This document shows positions 1 through 4,933 of a DNA stretch of 5,884 nucleotides, in pieces; the stretch's first letter is position 1, and each line of letters opens with the position of its first letter. Location of the stretch: assembly GCA_031256575.1 (NCBI GenBank), contig JAIRQI010000035.1, positions 1 through 5,884 on the forward strand, in the 5' to 3' direction. The stretch is from Coriobacteriales bacterium (lineage in GTDB: Bacteria; Actinomycetota; Coriobacteriia; Coriobacteriales; UBA8131). The notes under the pieces were generated by a model. It saw nothing but the letters and a program-made list of their open reading frames with translations. It searched no databases and was not told the origin of the DNA. The position numbers and the translations under genes were made by a program.

Positions 1-152
1 TGCGAGATGTGCAGTAACTCAACCAAAGCTCCGACATGCATATCGGACTCCGCCAATGAATACAGAATCTTCAGACGGGTTGAGTCAGCCAAGGCTGAGA
101 ATATCTCTGTCGATTTATAAATCAAGGTATCATCTGGCATCTGAAAACTCAT
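1..152 (-). CDS. ArsR/SmtB-family HTH transcriptional repressor (N-terminal part, cut by window edge)
   Basis: Only the first 50 codons are present; the gene runs off the left edge. The protein starts MSFQMPDDTLIYKSTEIF, followed by SALADSTRLKILYSLAES (about residues 19-36), the hallmark first helices of the ArsR/SmtB winged-helix family (consensus ALADPTRLxIL), then DMHVGALVELLHIS, which matches helix alpha3 and the start of the DNA-recognition helix. The ATG at 150-152 is preceded by GAGGAG with a 5-nt spacer, which fixes the start. Family members are homodimeric repressors released from DNA by metal ions or thiol-reactive signals, and often repress their own gene plus a neighbouring transporter; that neighbour would lie beyond the window. 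SmtB/ArsR-type sensors have ELCV at the position of DMHV here, so the helix-3 cysteine is replaced by histidine. The ligand cannot be predicted without the C-terminal half. The family call is strong; the specific role is open. Confidence 0.85.
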   Translation of the reverse strand, partial: MSFQMPDDTLIYKSTEIFSALADSTRLKILYSLAESDMHVGALVELLHIS

Positions 153-280
153 ATTGGCTCCTCTGCACTCACAAACACTCGTACTCACTTTGTCTTCATC
201 GGCTGGTCATGCACCTTGTCGTTCTCACCAGTTGGCCATCATTTGTCAGGTCTCGTTCGTAGGGTCTGCTCTTGCTAACA

Positions 281-312
281 ACTCATATAGATATATGAGT
301 ACTTGCTCATAT
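281..312. promoter_or_regulatory. Probable ArsR-family operator: two overlapping palindromes
   Basis: On the plus strand, ACTCATATA (281-289), a GA spacer and TATATGAGT (292-300) form a perfect 9-2-9 inverted repeat. The right arm is reused: ATATGAG (293-299), a 6-nt spacer and CTCATAT (306-312) form a second perfect 7-bp inverted repeat. A degenerate fourth half-site, ATATGGT, lies at 322-328. The array covers the predicted transcription start of the regulator gene and abuts its -10 box. A/T-rich inverted repeats with a 2-nt centre at the promoter are the usual binding site of ArsR/SmtB repressors. Seen: the repeats and their position. Inferred: that the ArsR protein encoded at 1-152 binds them. 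Confidence 0.7.
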
Positions 313-313
313 C

Positions 314-342
314 TTTATAGCATATGGTGTGATTTGATGCAA
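314..342 (-). promoter_or_regulatory. Predicted sigma-70-type promoter of the arsR-family gene
   Basis: Reading on the minus strand, TTGCAT (337-342) is separated by exactly 17 bp from TATAAA (314-319), which is preceded by TG one base upstream (extended -10, TGCTATAAA). The predicted start is near position 307, inside the palindrome cluster, so a bound repressor would block polymerase. The resulting leader to the ATG would be about 155 nt, which is long for this kind of gene. Confidence 0.7.
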
Positions 343-365
343 GGGGCAGCACTGAATTTTTAGAA

Positions 366-392
366 AATCAGCTGAACAATCCCCCGCTGATT
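366..392 (-). terminator. Possible intrinsic terminator overlapping the uppP stop
   Basis: On the minus strand, AATCAGC (386-392) pairs perfectly with GCTGATT (366-372) across a 13-nt loop and is followed by TTCTAAAA, so the run after the stem is TTTTCT. The uppP stop codon (368-370) lies in the downstream arm. The stem is only 7 bp and the loop is large, so efficiency may be partial. It sits where the five-gene operon should end, and a separate promoter for the next gene begins just beyond. Confidence 0.45.
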
Positions 393-1255
393 AGGAAATA
401 TACGATGACTAGCAACCCCAAAGCTATCCGGTACCAGCCGAATGCCTGAAAATCATGCTTCTGGATGAAGCCCATCAAGAAGCGGATGGCAACTACCGAG
501 ACCAGGAAGGCCACAAGCACTCCTACAAGCAAAATGATCCACTCATTGGCAGTGACCACCAGTTGATCCAGCATCAAGGTTTTGATTGCTTTGAGCAGGC
601 TCCAGCCGAACATCACCGGGATTGCCAAAAAGAAGGAGTATTCAGCAGCAGCCTGGCGTGATACACCGAGGATTCGGGCCCCGAGGATCGTCGATCCTGA
701 ACGTGAGGTGCCGGGGACGATGGCCAGACATTGGCAGCACCCGATTACCAAGACCTGCGTCCAGGTCAGCTGGTCCAGTTCATCCTGGTCGCGCTGGTCA
801 TAGCGGGAGCGACGCAGCGGTCGTGGCTTCTCATGGGCCTGCTGTAGGCGCTCCACCACAATAAAGGCAATACCATAGACAATCAGGGCAACTGCTACGA
901 CAAAAGCGTTGAAGAAATGCTCCTCGACCCAGTCGTCAAACAACAGGCCGATCACTGCGGCTGGCAGGCAGCCAACCACTACCTTCAGCCAGAGCCTGAG
1001 CACTGTCCGCTGCTCCTTGACAGTCTTTTTCTTACTGAACGGGTTCAAACGCTGAAAGTATAGGAGCAGCACAGCCAGAATCGCTCCCAGCTGGATAACC
1101 ACTAAAAACAAGGCCAGAAAAGCTGGAGAGACATCTAGTTGAACAAACTCGTTGACAATGATCATGTGACCGGTCGATGAGATAGGTAGCCATTCGGTCA
1201 AACCCTCGATAATACCTATAATCAATGCCTTGATTATCTCTATGAACAGCTGCAT
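368..1255 (-). CDS. uppP: Undecaprenyl-diphosphatase (UppP/BacA)
   Basis: This integral membrane enzyme removes one phosphate from undecaprenyl diphosphate, regenerating the lipid carrier for peptidoglycan and other wall polymers; extra copies confer bacitracin tolerance in several bacteria. The 295-residue length is typical of the BacA family. The first signature spans residues 14-34 and contains EGLTEWLPISSTGH, with Glu17, Glu21 and His30 at the positions of the known catalytic region. The second is PGTSRSGST at residues 181-189, with the essential Arg185. Several hydrophobic segments are evident (about 43-68, 92-106, 115-135, 203-226, 238-262, 274-292). A charged insert lies at about 138-165, rich in Arg, Asp and Gln, between the two halves. 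The ATG overlaps the thiI stop as ATGA, and an AGGGGAG ribosome site lies within the last thiI codons, which points to translational coupling. All key motifs are intact. Confidence 0.96.
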   Translation of the reverse strand: MQLFIEIIKALIIGIIEGLTEWLPISSTGHMIIVNEFVQLDVSPAFLALFLVVIQLGAILAVLLLYFQRLNPFSKKKTVKEQRTVLRLWLKVVVGCLPAAVIGLLFDDWVEEHFFNAFVVAVALIVYGIAFIVVERLQQAHEKPRPLRRSRYDQRDQDELDQLTWTQVLVIGCCQCLAIVPGTSRSGSTILGARILGVSRQAAAEYSFFLAIPVMFGWSLLKAIKTLMLDQLVVTANEWIILLVGVLVAFLVSVVAIRFLMGFIQKHDFQAFGWYRIALGLLVIVYFLISGGLFS

Positions 1256-2688
1256 CAGTCTCCCCTGCCTTGATTGGTACCTACGGTGTCGCCCCCAATG
1301 TCGCTCCCGATGTCACCACCAGTGTCGCCCCCAATGTCGCCCCCAATGTCGCTCCAGGTGTCGCCCCCAATGTCGCTCCCGGTGTCGCTCCCGGTGTCAC
1401 CCACAGTGTCACCCCCAGTGTCGCCCCCGGTAACCGTAAGCTCTTCTACGGTTTGCGACACAGACTTGGTATCGATGAATTCTATTTCATCCATGATATT
1501 CCTGAGCCAGTCCGCTACAGGTAGTTCTTCCCAGATTGCCTGTACTGTTGCCAATCTGGCATGTGTTTCGGGGTTGCGAGGGATGAAGAGCGTACAACAG
1601 TCATCATGAGCTTGGCTGGATATCTCAAAGGTATTCAATTGTTCTGCCATGGCGATTATCTGCAGCTTGTCCATACCAATCAGGGGACGCAGCACCGGCA
1701 GCTCAACAACATCATTAATCGCCCGGATGTTATCAAGGGTTTGGGAGGCAACCTGTCCCAGAGACTCACCGGTAACCAGTGCCTTGGCTCCTTCTTGAAT
1801 GGCTAAGGTTTCAGCAACCGTAAACATCAGACGTCGATAAAACACCACCCGCAGTGATGCTGGTACAAGCTGGGCAATCTGGCGCTGGTAGTCTCCGAAG
1901 GGCACCACAAACAGCTTCAGCAAACCTCCATAAGGTTGCAGGCGTTCTGCTATCAGGCGGACCAGATGCTCGGAGGTATCGGAAGTCTCTGGCCTGCCAC
2001 TGAAATGCAGGCCAATGCATTCAGCTCCCCGCCGCAGCAACTGCCAGGTAGCAACCGGAGAGTCAATACCAGCTGACAGCAATGAGACCACTTTTCCGGC
2101 TGAACCGACTGGTAAGCCGCCGACCCCAGGCTGGGTATAGGTGTAGAGAAAGGCCCCACCTTCGACCATATCCAGATGCAGGGTGACATCCGGGGAGCGC
2201 ATTTGTACCCGTTTATCTGGCATCCGCTCGACCAGCCAGGCACCAACGCTTTGGTTCAACTGCATACTGTTAATTGGAAAATCCGTATTGGCGCGGTGAG
2301 CGCTGACTCTGAAGCTTGAGAAAGGCTCTGCTTCTTGCAGCAGCTGCAGGGCGACTGGATTAATCAGTTCCAGGTCCTGCGCTAGCCGTAAACCGACCGA
2401 GACTCGCACCACTCCTGGTATGTCCTTGATTATCTCTGCTACCTGGTAAGCAGCAGGCTTACTGGGTACTCCTACCTGTAATCGACCAGAGACACGACGG
2501 ATTGAGAAGCTCTGTTGCGTGAATTGGTTAGCCAGGCGCAGCCGGATGTTCTCAATTAACAAGCTTTCGAAATACGACCGGTTTCGGCCTTTTAGACCGA
2601 TTTCGTGATAATGCACCAGTACTATGTGCTTATAGAATTGTCTTTCAGACGAATTAGGAAATGTCTTCTTCGAACTTCTGATGGTCAT
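1255..2688 (-). CDS. thiI: tRNA 4-thiouridine sulfurtransferase ThiI with a repetitive C-terminal tail
   Basis: ThiI adenylates uridine-8 of tRNA and inserts sulfur to form s4U, a near-UV sensor; in many bacteria it also serves thiazole synthesis. From the ATG at 2688 the protein has 477 residues: an N-terminal ferredoxin-like region beginning KHIVLVHYHEIGLKGRNR, a THUMP domain (about 70-185), then the PP-loop ATPase with SAGIDSPVATW (about 205-215) and TGESLGQVASQTLDNI. A DDCC motif (about 362-365), then TLFIPRNPETH, lies where the family has its conserved cysteine. There is no rhodanese domain, so sulfur transfer would resemble the short Bacillus-type enzyme fed by a cysteine desulfurase. 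Residues after about 419 are a 48-residue (Gly-x-Asp-Thr/Ile) repeat absent from usual ThiI. Start choice: TTG 2709 and ATG 2700 are also open, but ATG 2688 has GAGGTGG six or so bases upstream. It overlaps rpoZ by 35 nt. Confidence 0.93.
   Translation of the reverse strand: MTIRSSKKTFPNSSERQFYKHIVLVHYHEIGLKGRNRSYFESLLIENIRLRLANQFTQQSFSIRRVSGRLQVGVPSKPAAYQVAEIIKDIPGVVRVSVGLRLAQDLELINPVALQLLQEAEPFSSFRVSAHRANTDFPINSMQLNQSVGAWLVERMPDKRVQMRSPDVTLHLDMVEGGAFLYTYTQPGVGGLPVGSAGKVVSLLSAGIDSPVATWQLLRRGAECIGLHFSGRPETSDTSEHLVRLIAERLQPYGGLLKLFVVPFGDYQRQIAQLVPASLRVVFYRRLMFTVAETLAIQEGAKALVTGESLGQVASQTLDNIRAINDVVELPVLRPLIGMDKLQIIAMAEQLNTFEISSQAHDDCCTLFIPRNPETHARLATVQAIWEELPVADWLRNIMDEIEFIDTKSVSQTVEELTVTGGDTGGDTVGDTGSDTGSDIGGDTWSDIGGDIGGDTGGDIGSDIGGDTVGTNQGRGD
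1284..1427. repeat. 12-bp coding minisatellite, 12 units, in the 3' end of thiI
   Basis: Twelve contiguous 12-bp units with no indels, following the plus-strand pattern C-R-R-TGTC-R-C-Y-C-C (for example CGGTGTCGCCCC, CAATGTCGCTCC, CAGTGTCACCCC). On the coding strand they give twelve tetrapeptides Gly-[Gly/Ser]-Asp-[Thr/Ile], with single Val and Trp substitutions at the first position. Asp is invariant. Because the unit is a multiple of three, gain or loss of units keeps both the frame and the downstream uppP coupling intact. Confidence 0.95.
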
Positions 2689-3016
2689 AGCCCACCTCAT
2701 CGCGGGCAATCTCTTCCATAGCCAATGAAAGTGGCTTGCGACCGGCTAGCTGGGCAATCTGATTGGCAGATTGCAGTGCCAGAGCCCGATCACGTTGGCC
2801 ACGCATCATATCGTTGATATCTCGGGCTCTCTCCGAAGCCACTGCACAAAGCAAGAACCGGTCGTTGTCAGCTTTTTCTAACAACTCGTCAATCGGTGGC
2901 TCCATCAGAGATTTCTTAGGAGCCCGTTGTTGGTCCTCGCCAGTTAATTCGATTTTCTCCACAAAACTCAGATCCTTAGGTTTAGGGCGGGCTTCAACGC
3001 TTAGCTGCGTTGTCAA
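2654..3016 (-). CDS. rpoZ: DNA-directed RNA polymerase omega subunit
   Basis: Omega binds the beta-prime C-terminus and promotes RNA polymerase assembly and stability. The conserved core starts at MEPPIDELLEKADNDRFLL and continues through CAVASERARDINDMMRGQ, RKPLSLAMEEIARDEVGYD, matching the coriobacterial version of the family. The start is uncertain. The frame given opens at a TTG (3016), which has only a badly spaced GGGAG. A GTG at 2962 has AAGGA about 10 nt upstream, and the ATG at 2905 gives an 83-residue protein matching the usual family core but lacks a clear ribosome site. The longer forms add a charged leader of up to 37 residues (LSFVEKIELTGEDQQR); mycobacterial omega also has an N-terminal extension. 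Using 2905 would leave 132 nt untranslated after gmk, unlike the rest of this compact operon. The 3' end overlaps thiI by 35 nt. Confidence 0.9.
   Translation of the reverse strand: MTTQLSVEARPKPKDLSFVEKIELTGEDQQRAPKKSLMEPPIDELLEKADNDRFLLCAVASERARDINDMMRGQRDRALALQSANQIAQLAGRKPLSLAMEEIARDEVGYDHQKFEEDIS
2692..2698 (-). promoter_or_regulatory. Ribosome binding site deciding the thiI start
   Basis: GAGGTGG on the minus strand lies 3 nt from the ATG at 2688 counting the whole motif, or 6 nt counting its GAGG core. The upstream alternatives at 2700 (ATG) and 2709 (TTG) have no comparable motif. The site is inside the rpoZ coding sequence. Confidence 0.6.
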
Positions 3017-3037
3017 ACTCCCGCATTTTACAGCTAT

Positions 3038-3631
3038 TCAAACCGCAGCGCTGTAATTATTGCTCTCCGGTTGATTACCACAATGCTGTTCAATATAGCT
3101 TTTCAGCTCGTCTACCGCTGTGCTCAAGTCATCGTTTACGATAACCTTGTTGTATTCGGTTGCTCGAGCCATCTCTTCTGCAGCATTTGCCAGGCGTAGC
3201 TCAATGGCAGCAGCGCTGTCGGTTCCGCGCCCATGCAAGCGCTGAGACAGAACTTCCAGTGAAGGTGGTTCGATGAATATCATGATCGCATCCGGATAGC
3301 TGCTTTTGATTTGGCGGGCTCCCTGAGGGTCAATCTCCAAAATCACGTGCTCGCCAGCTTTCATCAAGGCCTGCACTTCAGACCTCAGAGTACCGTAACG
3401 CGCACCATGAACGAATGCCCATTCCAGCAATCCATTCGTAGCAATCAATTCATCGAACTTATCATCCGAGAGGAAATGGTAATCTACACCCTCTCGCTCT
3501 CCCTCGCGCGGCTGTCTGGTAGTCGCAGAGATTGCCACTCTCAGCGAATTCGTCTGCGGAACTACCTGAGCTAACAGAGTGCCTTTGCCAGCACCCGATG
3601 GTCCGGAAACTACAAACAGCTTCCCGGCCAT
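3038..3631 (-). CDS. gmk: Guanylate kinase
   Basis: This cytoplasmic enzyme phosphorylates GMP (and dGMP) to GDP using ATP and is essential for nucleotide supply. The 197-residue length is normal. The P-loop GPSGAGKGT is at residues 10-18. The GMP-binding signature ATTRQPREGEREGVDYHF is at about 36-53, followed by ARYGT (77-81) and EIDPQGARQIK (about 99-109). The lid region RLHGRGTDSAAAIELRL follows at about 131-147, so all catalytic elements are present. The ATG lies 8 nt beyond the mihF stop. The sequence GGGGTGAT upstream matches the anti-Shine-Dalgarno complement and spans the mihF stop. A two-codon start-stop (ATG GGG TAA, 3632-3640) in the same frame lies directly against the gmk ATG. 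The neighbours mihF and rpoZ are typical for Actinobacteria. Confidence 0.97.
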   Translation of the reverse strand: MAGKLFVVSGPSGAGKGTLLAQVVPQTNSLRVAISATTRQPREGEREGVDYHFLSDDKFDELIATNGLLEWAFVHGARYGTLRSEVQALMKAGEHVILEIDPQGARQIKSSYPDAIMIFIEPPSLEVLSQRLHGRGTDSAAAIELRLANAAEEMARATEYNKVIVNDDLSTAVDELKSYIEQHCGNQPESNNYSAAV

Positions 3632-3639
3632 TTACCCCA

Positions 3640-3948
3640 TCACCCCAAGCGCTCTAATAAGGCTGCCTTCTGCCTTTCACCCAAACCCTTGACGCGGCGG
3701 GTCTCAGAGATGCCTAACTCAGCGAGCAGTTTGGCTGCTTTAGCTTTACCGTATCCGGGCAGTGACTCGATCAGGCTGATAACCTTGATCTTGTCGACTA
3801 CAGGATTGTCCTTCTCTGCTAAAACAGCAGCAATCGACTTCTCTCCGCTTTTTACTTCAGCGCGCAGGGCTGCACGAGCGCTCCGAGCCAGTTTGGCTTT
3901 CTCCAAGGCTACTTTGCGTTCTTCATCAGACAATTGAGGCAGTGCCAT
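3640..3948 (-). CDS. mihF: Actinobacterial integration host factor (mIHF)
   Basis: This is a small basic nucleoid protein, characteristic of Actinobacteria, that binds and bends DNA through a helix-two-turns-helix fold; it supports phage L5 integration in mycobacteria and affects chromosome organisation. It is unrelated in sequence to the E. coli IHF heterodimer. The 102 residues match the family along their whole length: MALPQLSDEERKVALEKA at the N-terminus, a basic helix to about residue 35, the H2TH region KVISLIESLPGYGKAKAAKL (about 55-74), then ETRRVKGLGERQKAALLERLG, almost identical in pattern to mycobacterial mIHF. The ATG is preceded by AAGGAG with a 5-nt spacer. It is the first gene of the operon, 33 nt downstream of a near-consensus -10 box. 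It ends TGATG, touching the mini-frame before gmk. Confidence 0.97.
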   Translation of the reverse strand: MALPQLSDEERKVALEKAKLARSARAALRAEVKSGEKSIAAVLAEKDNPVVDKIKVISLIESLPGYGKAKAAKLLAELGISETRRVKGLGERQKAALLERLG

Positions 3949-3980
3949 AATTACTCCTTCTCGATAGCTTACGGTTGAAG

Positions 3981-4009
3981 ATTGTATGGTTTGTGCCCGT
4001 AAGAATCAA
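3981..4009 (-). promoter_or_regulatory. Predicted sigma-70-type promoter of the mihF-gmk-rpoZ-thiI-uppP operon
   Basis: On the minus strand, TTGATT (4004-4009) is followed after exactly 17 bp by TACAAT (3981-3986). The predicted transcription start is near 3975, giving a leader of about 27 nt that ends with the strong AAGGAG ribosome site of mihF. This is the best promoter match in the gap, and no other equally good one is seen between here and uppP. Confidence 0.75.
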
Positions 4010-4011
4010 GT

Positions 4012-4072
4012 AAAACCGGCATTTATCTGGAAAAATGTTCTGAGCGGCTTGCACAATGGGGAGAAAACCGGC
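4012..4072. repeat. Pair of 9-bp direct repeats upstream of the mihF promoter
   Basis: AAAACCGGC on the plus strand occurs at 4012-4020 and 4064-4072, 52 bp apart (about five helical turns). A shorter related copy, AACCGG, is at 4151-4156. One copy borders the -35 box, so a regulator site is conceivable. The motif is short, so chance is possible. Confidence 0.35.
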
Positions 4073-4229
4073 TACTTCTGCTGTAATTCAAAGCCAAATC
4101 TGGCATATGTTTTGAGCCGAGCCTGTTACTTTTTGGCAGACTGTCTGTCGAACCGGATAGGTGTCAACTCACATATATACTGATATCTTGCTAGCGTTTC
4201 TGCAGCATATCCTAGCTTTTCGTAGCTTG

Positions 4230-4252
4230 CAGAGCTTAATCAGAAAGCTCTG
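4230..4252. terminator. Hairpin directly after pyrE, without a U-run
   Basis: CAGAGCTT (4230-4237) and AAGCTCTG (4245-4252) form a perfect 8-bp stem with a 7-nt loop, starting 7 nt beyond the pyrE stop. On the minus strand the stem is followed by CAAGCTACGAAAAG, not by a U-tract, so it is not a standard intrinsic terminator. It may protect the pyr transcript 3' end or act as a weak terminator. Confidence 0.4.
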
Positions 4253-4259
4253 GGTTGCT

Positions 4260-4895
4260 TCAAGGCTGTTGCAGATGGCGGCTTCCTGGTGCATCCAAAG
4301 GTATTCCTTGAGCACAGAGTTTGCAATCCTCGGCATCCCAAGACGGGGTTTGGCGGTGCAGCAGGGGGTAGAAGGGAGCTTGGAACAGCGGTTCTCCTCC
4401 CCTGTCAATCAAGGCGACAACGGCTAGCACTTGCCCACCTTCTGCTTTGACCAGGTCTGCCACCTCGCGCACCGAACCACCGGAAGTGACCACATCCTCT
4501 GCAATCAAGACTCGCGACCCGAAAGCGATTTGAAAGGCCCGACGTAAAGCCATACGGCCCTCAACCCGTTCACTGAAGACCATCGGGGTACCTAATACAT
4601 CAGCAATCGCAAACCCAAAGAGAATGCCACCGACTGCCGGTGAAACCACCAAGTCGATGCTTTGGCTGAGCTCTGCTGGCAGGCGACGGATAGTCTCAGC
4701 CGCCAGGCGCCTGGTCAGCCGGGGGTGCTCCAAGACCCGGGCGCACTGGATGTAGGTATCAGAATGCCGACCACTGGTCAGTTTGAAATGGCCACTGCGG
4801 ATGGCTTGGGTATCGCTTAATATCTGGGATATCTCCTGGTCGGTTAACTCGGCCAAGGGGGTTTCGGATACTGTTTCTGCAAAGCTCAGAGCCAT
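4260..4895 (-). CDS. pyrE: Orotate phosphoribosyltransferase
   Basis: PyrE joins orotate to PRPP to give OMP, the fifth step of de novo UMP synthesis; it acts as a cytoplasmic dimer. The 211 residues include SGHFKLTSGRHSDTYIQC (about 34-51, with the PRPP-contacting Lys38), SPAVGGILFGFAIA (about 85-98), VFSERVEG (106-113) and the PRPP-binding loop VLIAEDVVTSGGS (129-141). The C-terminus CKLCAQGIPLDAPGSR is a feature of the longer PyrE subgroup. The ATG is preceded by GAGGAG with a 5-nt spacer. It lies 38 nt downstream of pyrF and is probably the last gene of a pyrD-pyrF-pyrE unit, because the gap behind it holds a hairpin and a new promoter. No attenuator or pyrimidine-sensing element is visible in the pyrF-pyrE gap. 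Confidence 0.97.
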   Translation of the reverse strand: MALSFAETVSETPLAELTDQEISQILSDTQAIRSGHFKLTSGRHSDTYIQCARVLEHPRLTRRLAAETIRRLPAELSQSIDLVVSPAVGGILFGFAIADVLGTPMVFSERVEGRMALRRAFQIAFGSRVLIAEDVVTSGGSVREVADLVKAEGGQVLAVVALIDRGGEPLFQAPFYPLLHRQTPSWDAEDCKLCAQGIPLDAPGSRHLQQP

Positions 4896-4933
4896 GTTTT
4901 CTCCTCAGTTTGTACTTGTTGAAGGCAGGCTGC

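Larger units (their letters stand above)
153..367. other. Intergenic region between uppP and the ArsR-family gene
   Basis: This stretch holds the extended -10 promoter, the inverted-repeat operator cluster and a leader of about 155 nt. No long open frame with a ribosome binding site is seen on either strand, and no tRNA or other recognisable RNA gene. The leader contains a tiny frame, ATG ATG GCC AAC TGG TGA (225-242, minus strand), with only a weak ribosome binding site. Confidence 0.6.
3949..4259. other. Intergenic region between pyrE and mihF
   Basis: No supported gene is seen here on either strand. The stretch contains, in minus-strand order, a hairpin just after pyrE (4230-4252), a short stem GCCA-GATT-TGGC near 4090-4105, two copies of GCCGGTTTT (4064-4072 and 4012-4020) and the mihF promoter (3981-4009). 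The second GCCGGTTTT copy sits 2 nt upstream of the -35 box. A consensus-like TTGACA at 4162-4167 has no matching -10 at proper spacing. Confidence 0.6.

Noticed and set aside
56..363. Two short plus-strand frames over the left-edge region.
   Set aside because: No ribosome site or recognisable sequence; they run through the minus-strand ArsR-family gene, its promoter and its operator.
1284..1427. CRISPR-like or regulatory DNA array from the regular 12-bp repeats.
   Set aside because: There are no spacers; the units are contiguous, in frame, and encode a regular tetrapeptide, so a coding minisatellite explains them.
1230..1609. Open frames on the plus strand through the 12-bp repeat, giving Cys/Arg-, Val/Ala/Pro- or Ser/Pro-rich repeat proteins.
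   Set aside because: They are antisense to thiI. A repeat with a unit length divisible by three, and no stop in a frame, stays open automatically; no ribosome site or homology supports them.
3000..3026. Ten-codon frame MREFDNAAKR between gmk and rpoZ.
   Set aside because: Very short, with no ribosome binding site, and it overlaps the possible rpoZ leader; most likely chance.
4162..4167. TTGACA on the minus strand as a promoter -35 box.
   Set aside because: No -10-like hexamer at 15-19 bp; the bases there are G/C-containing (ACAGTC region).
4167..4187. A sequence (ACTCACATATATACTGATATC region) vaguely similar to the ArsR-type palindrome at 281-300.
   Set aside because: The inverted symmetry is lost and it is not placed at a promoter, so a second operator is not supported.
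4169..4408. Minus-strand frame of 79 codons over the pyrE 3' end.
   Set aside because: It overlaps pyrE in another frame, has no ribosome site and no family features.
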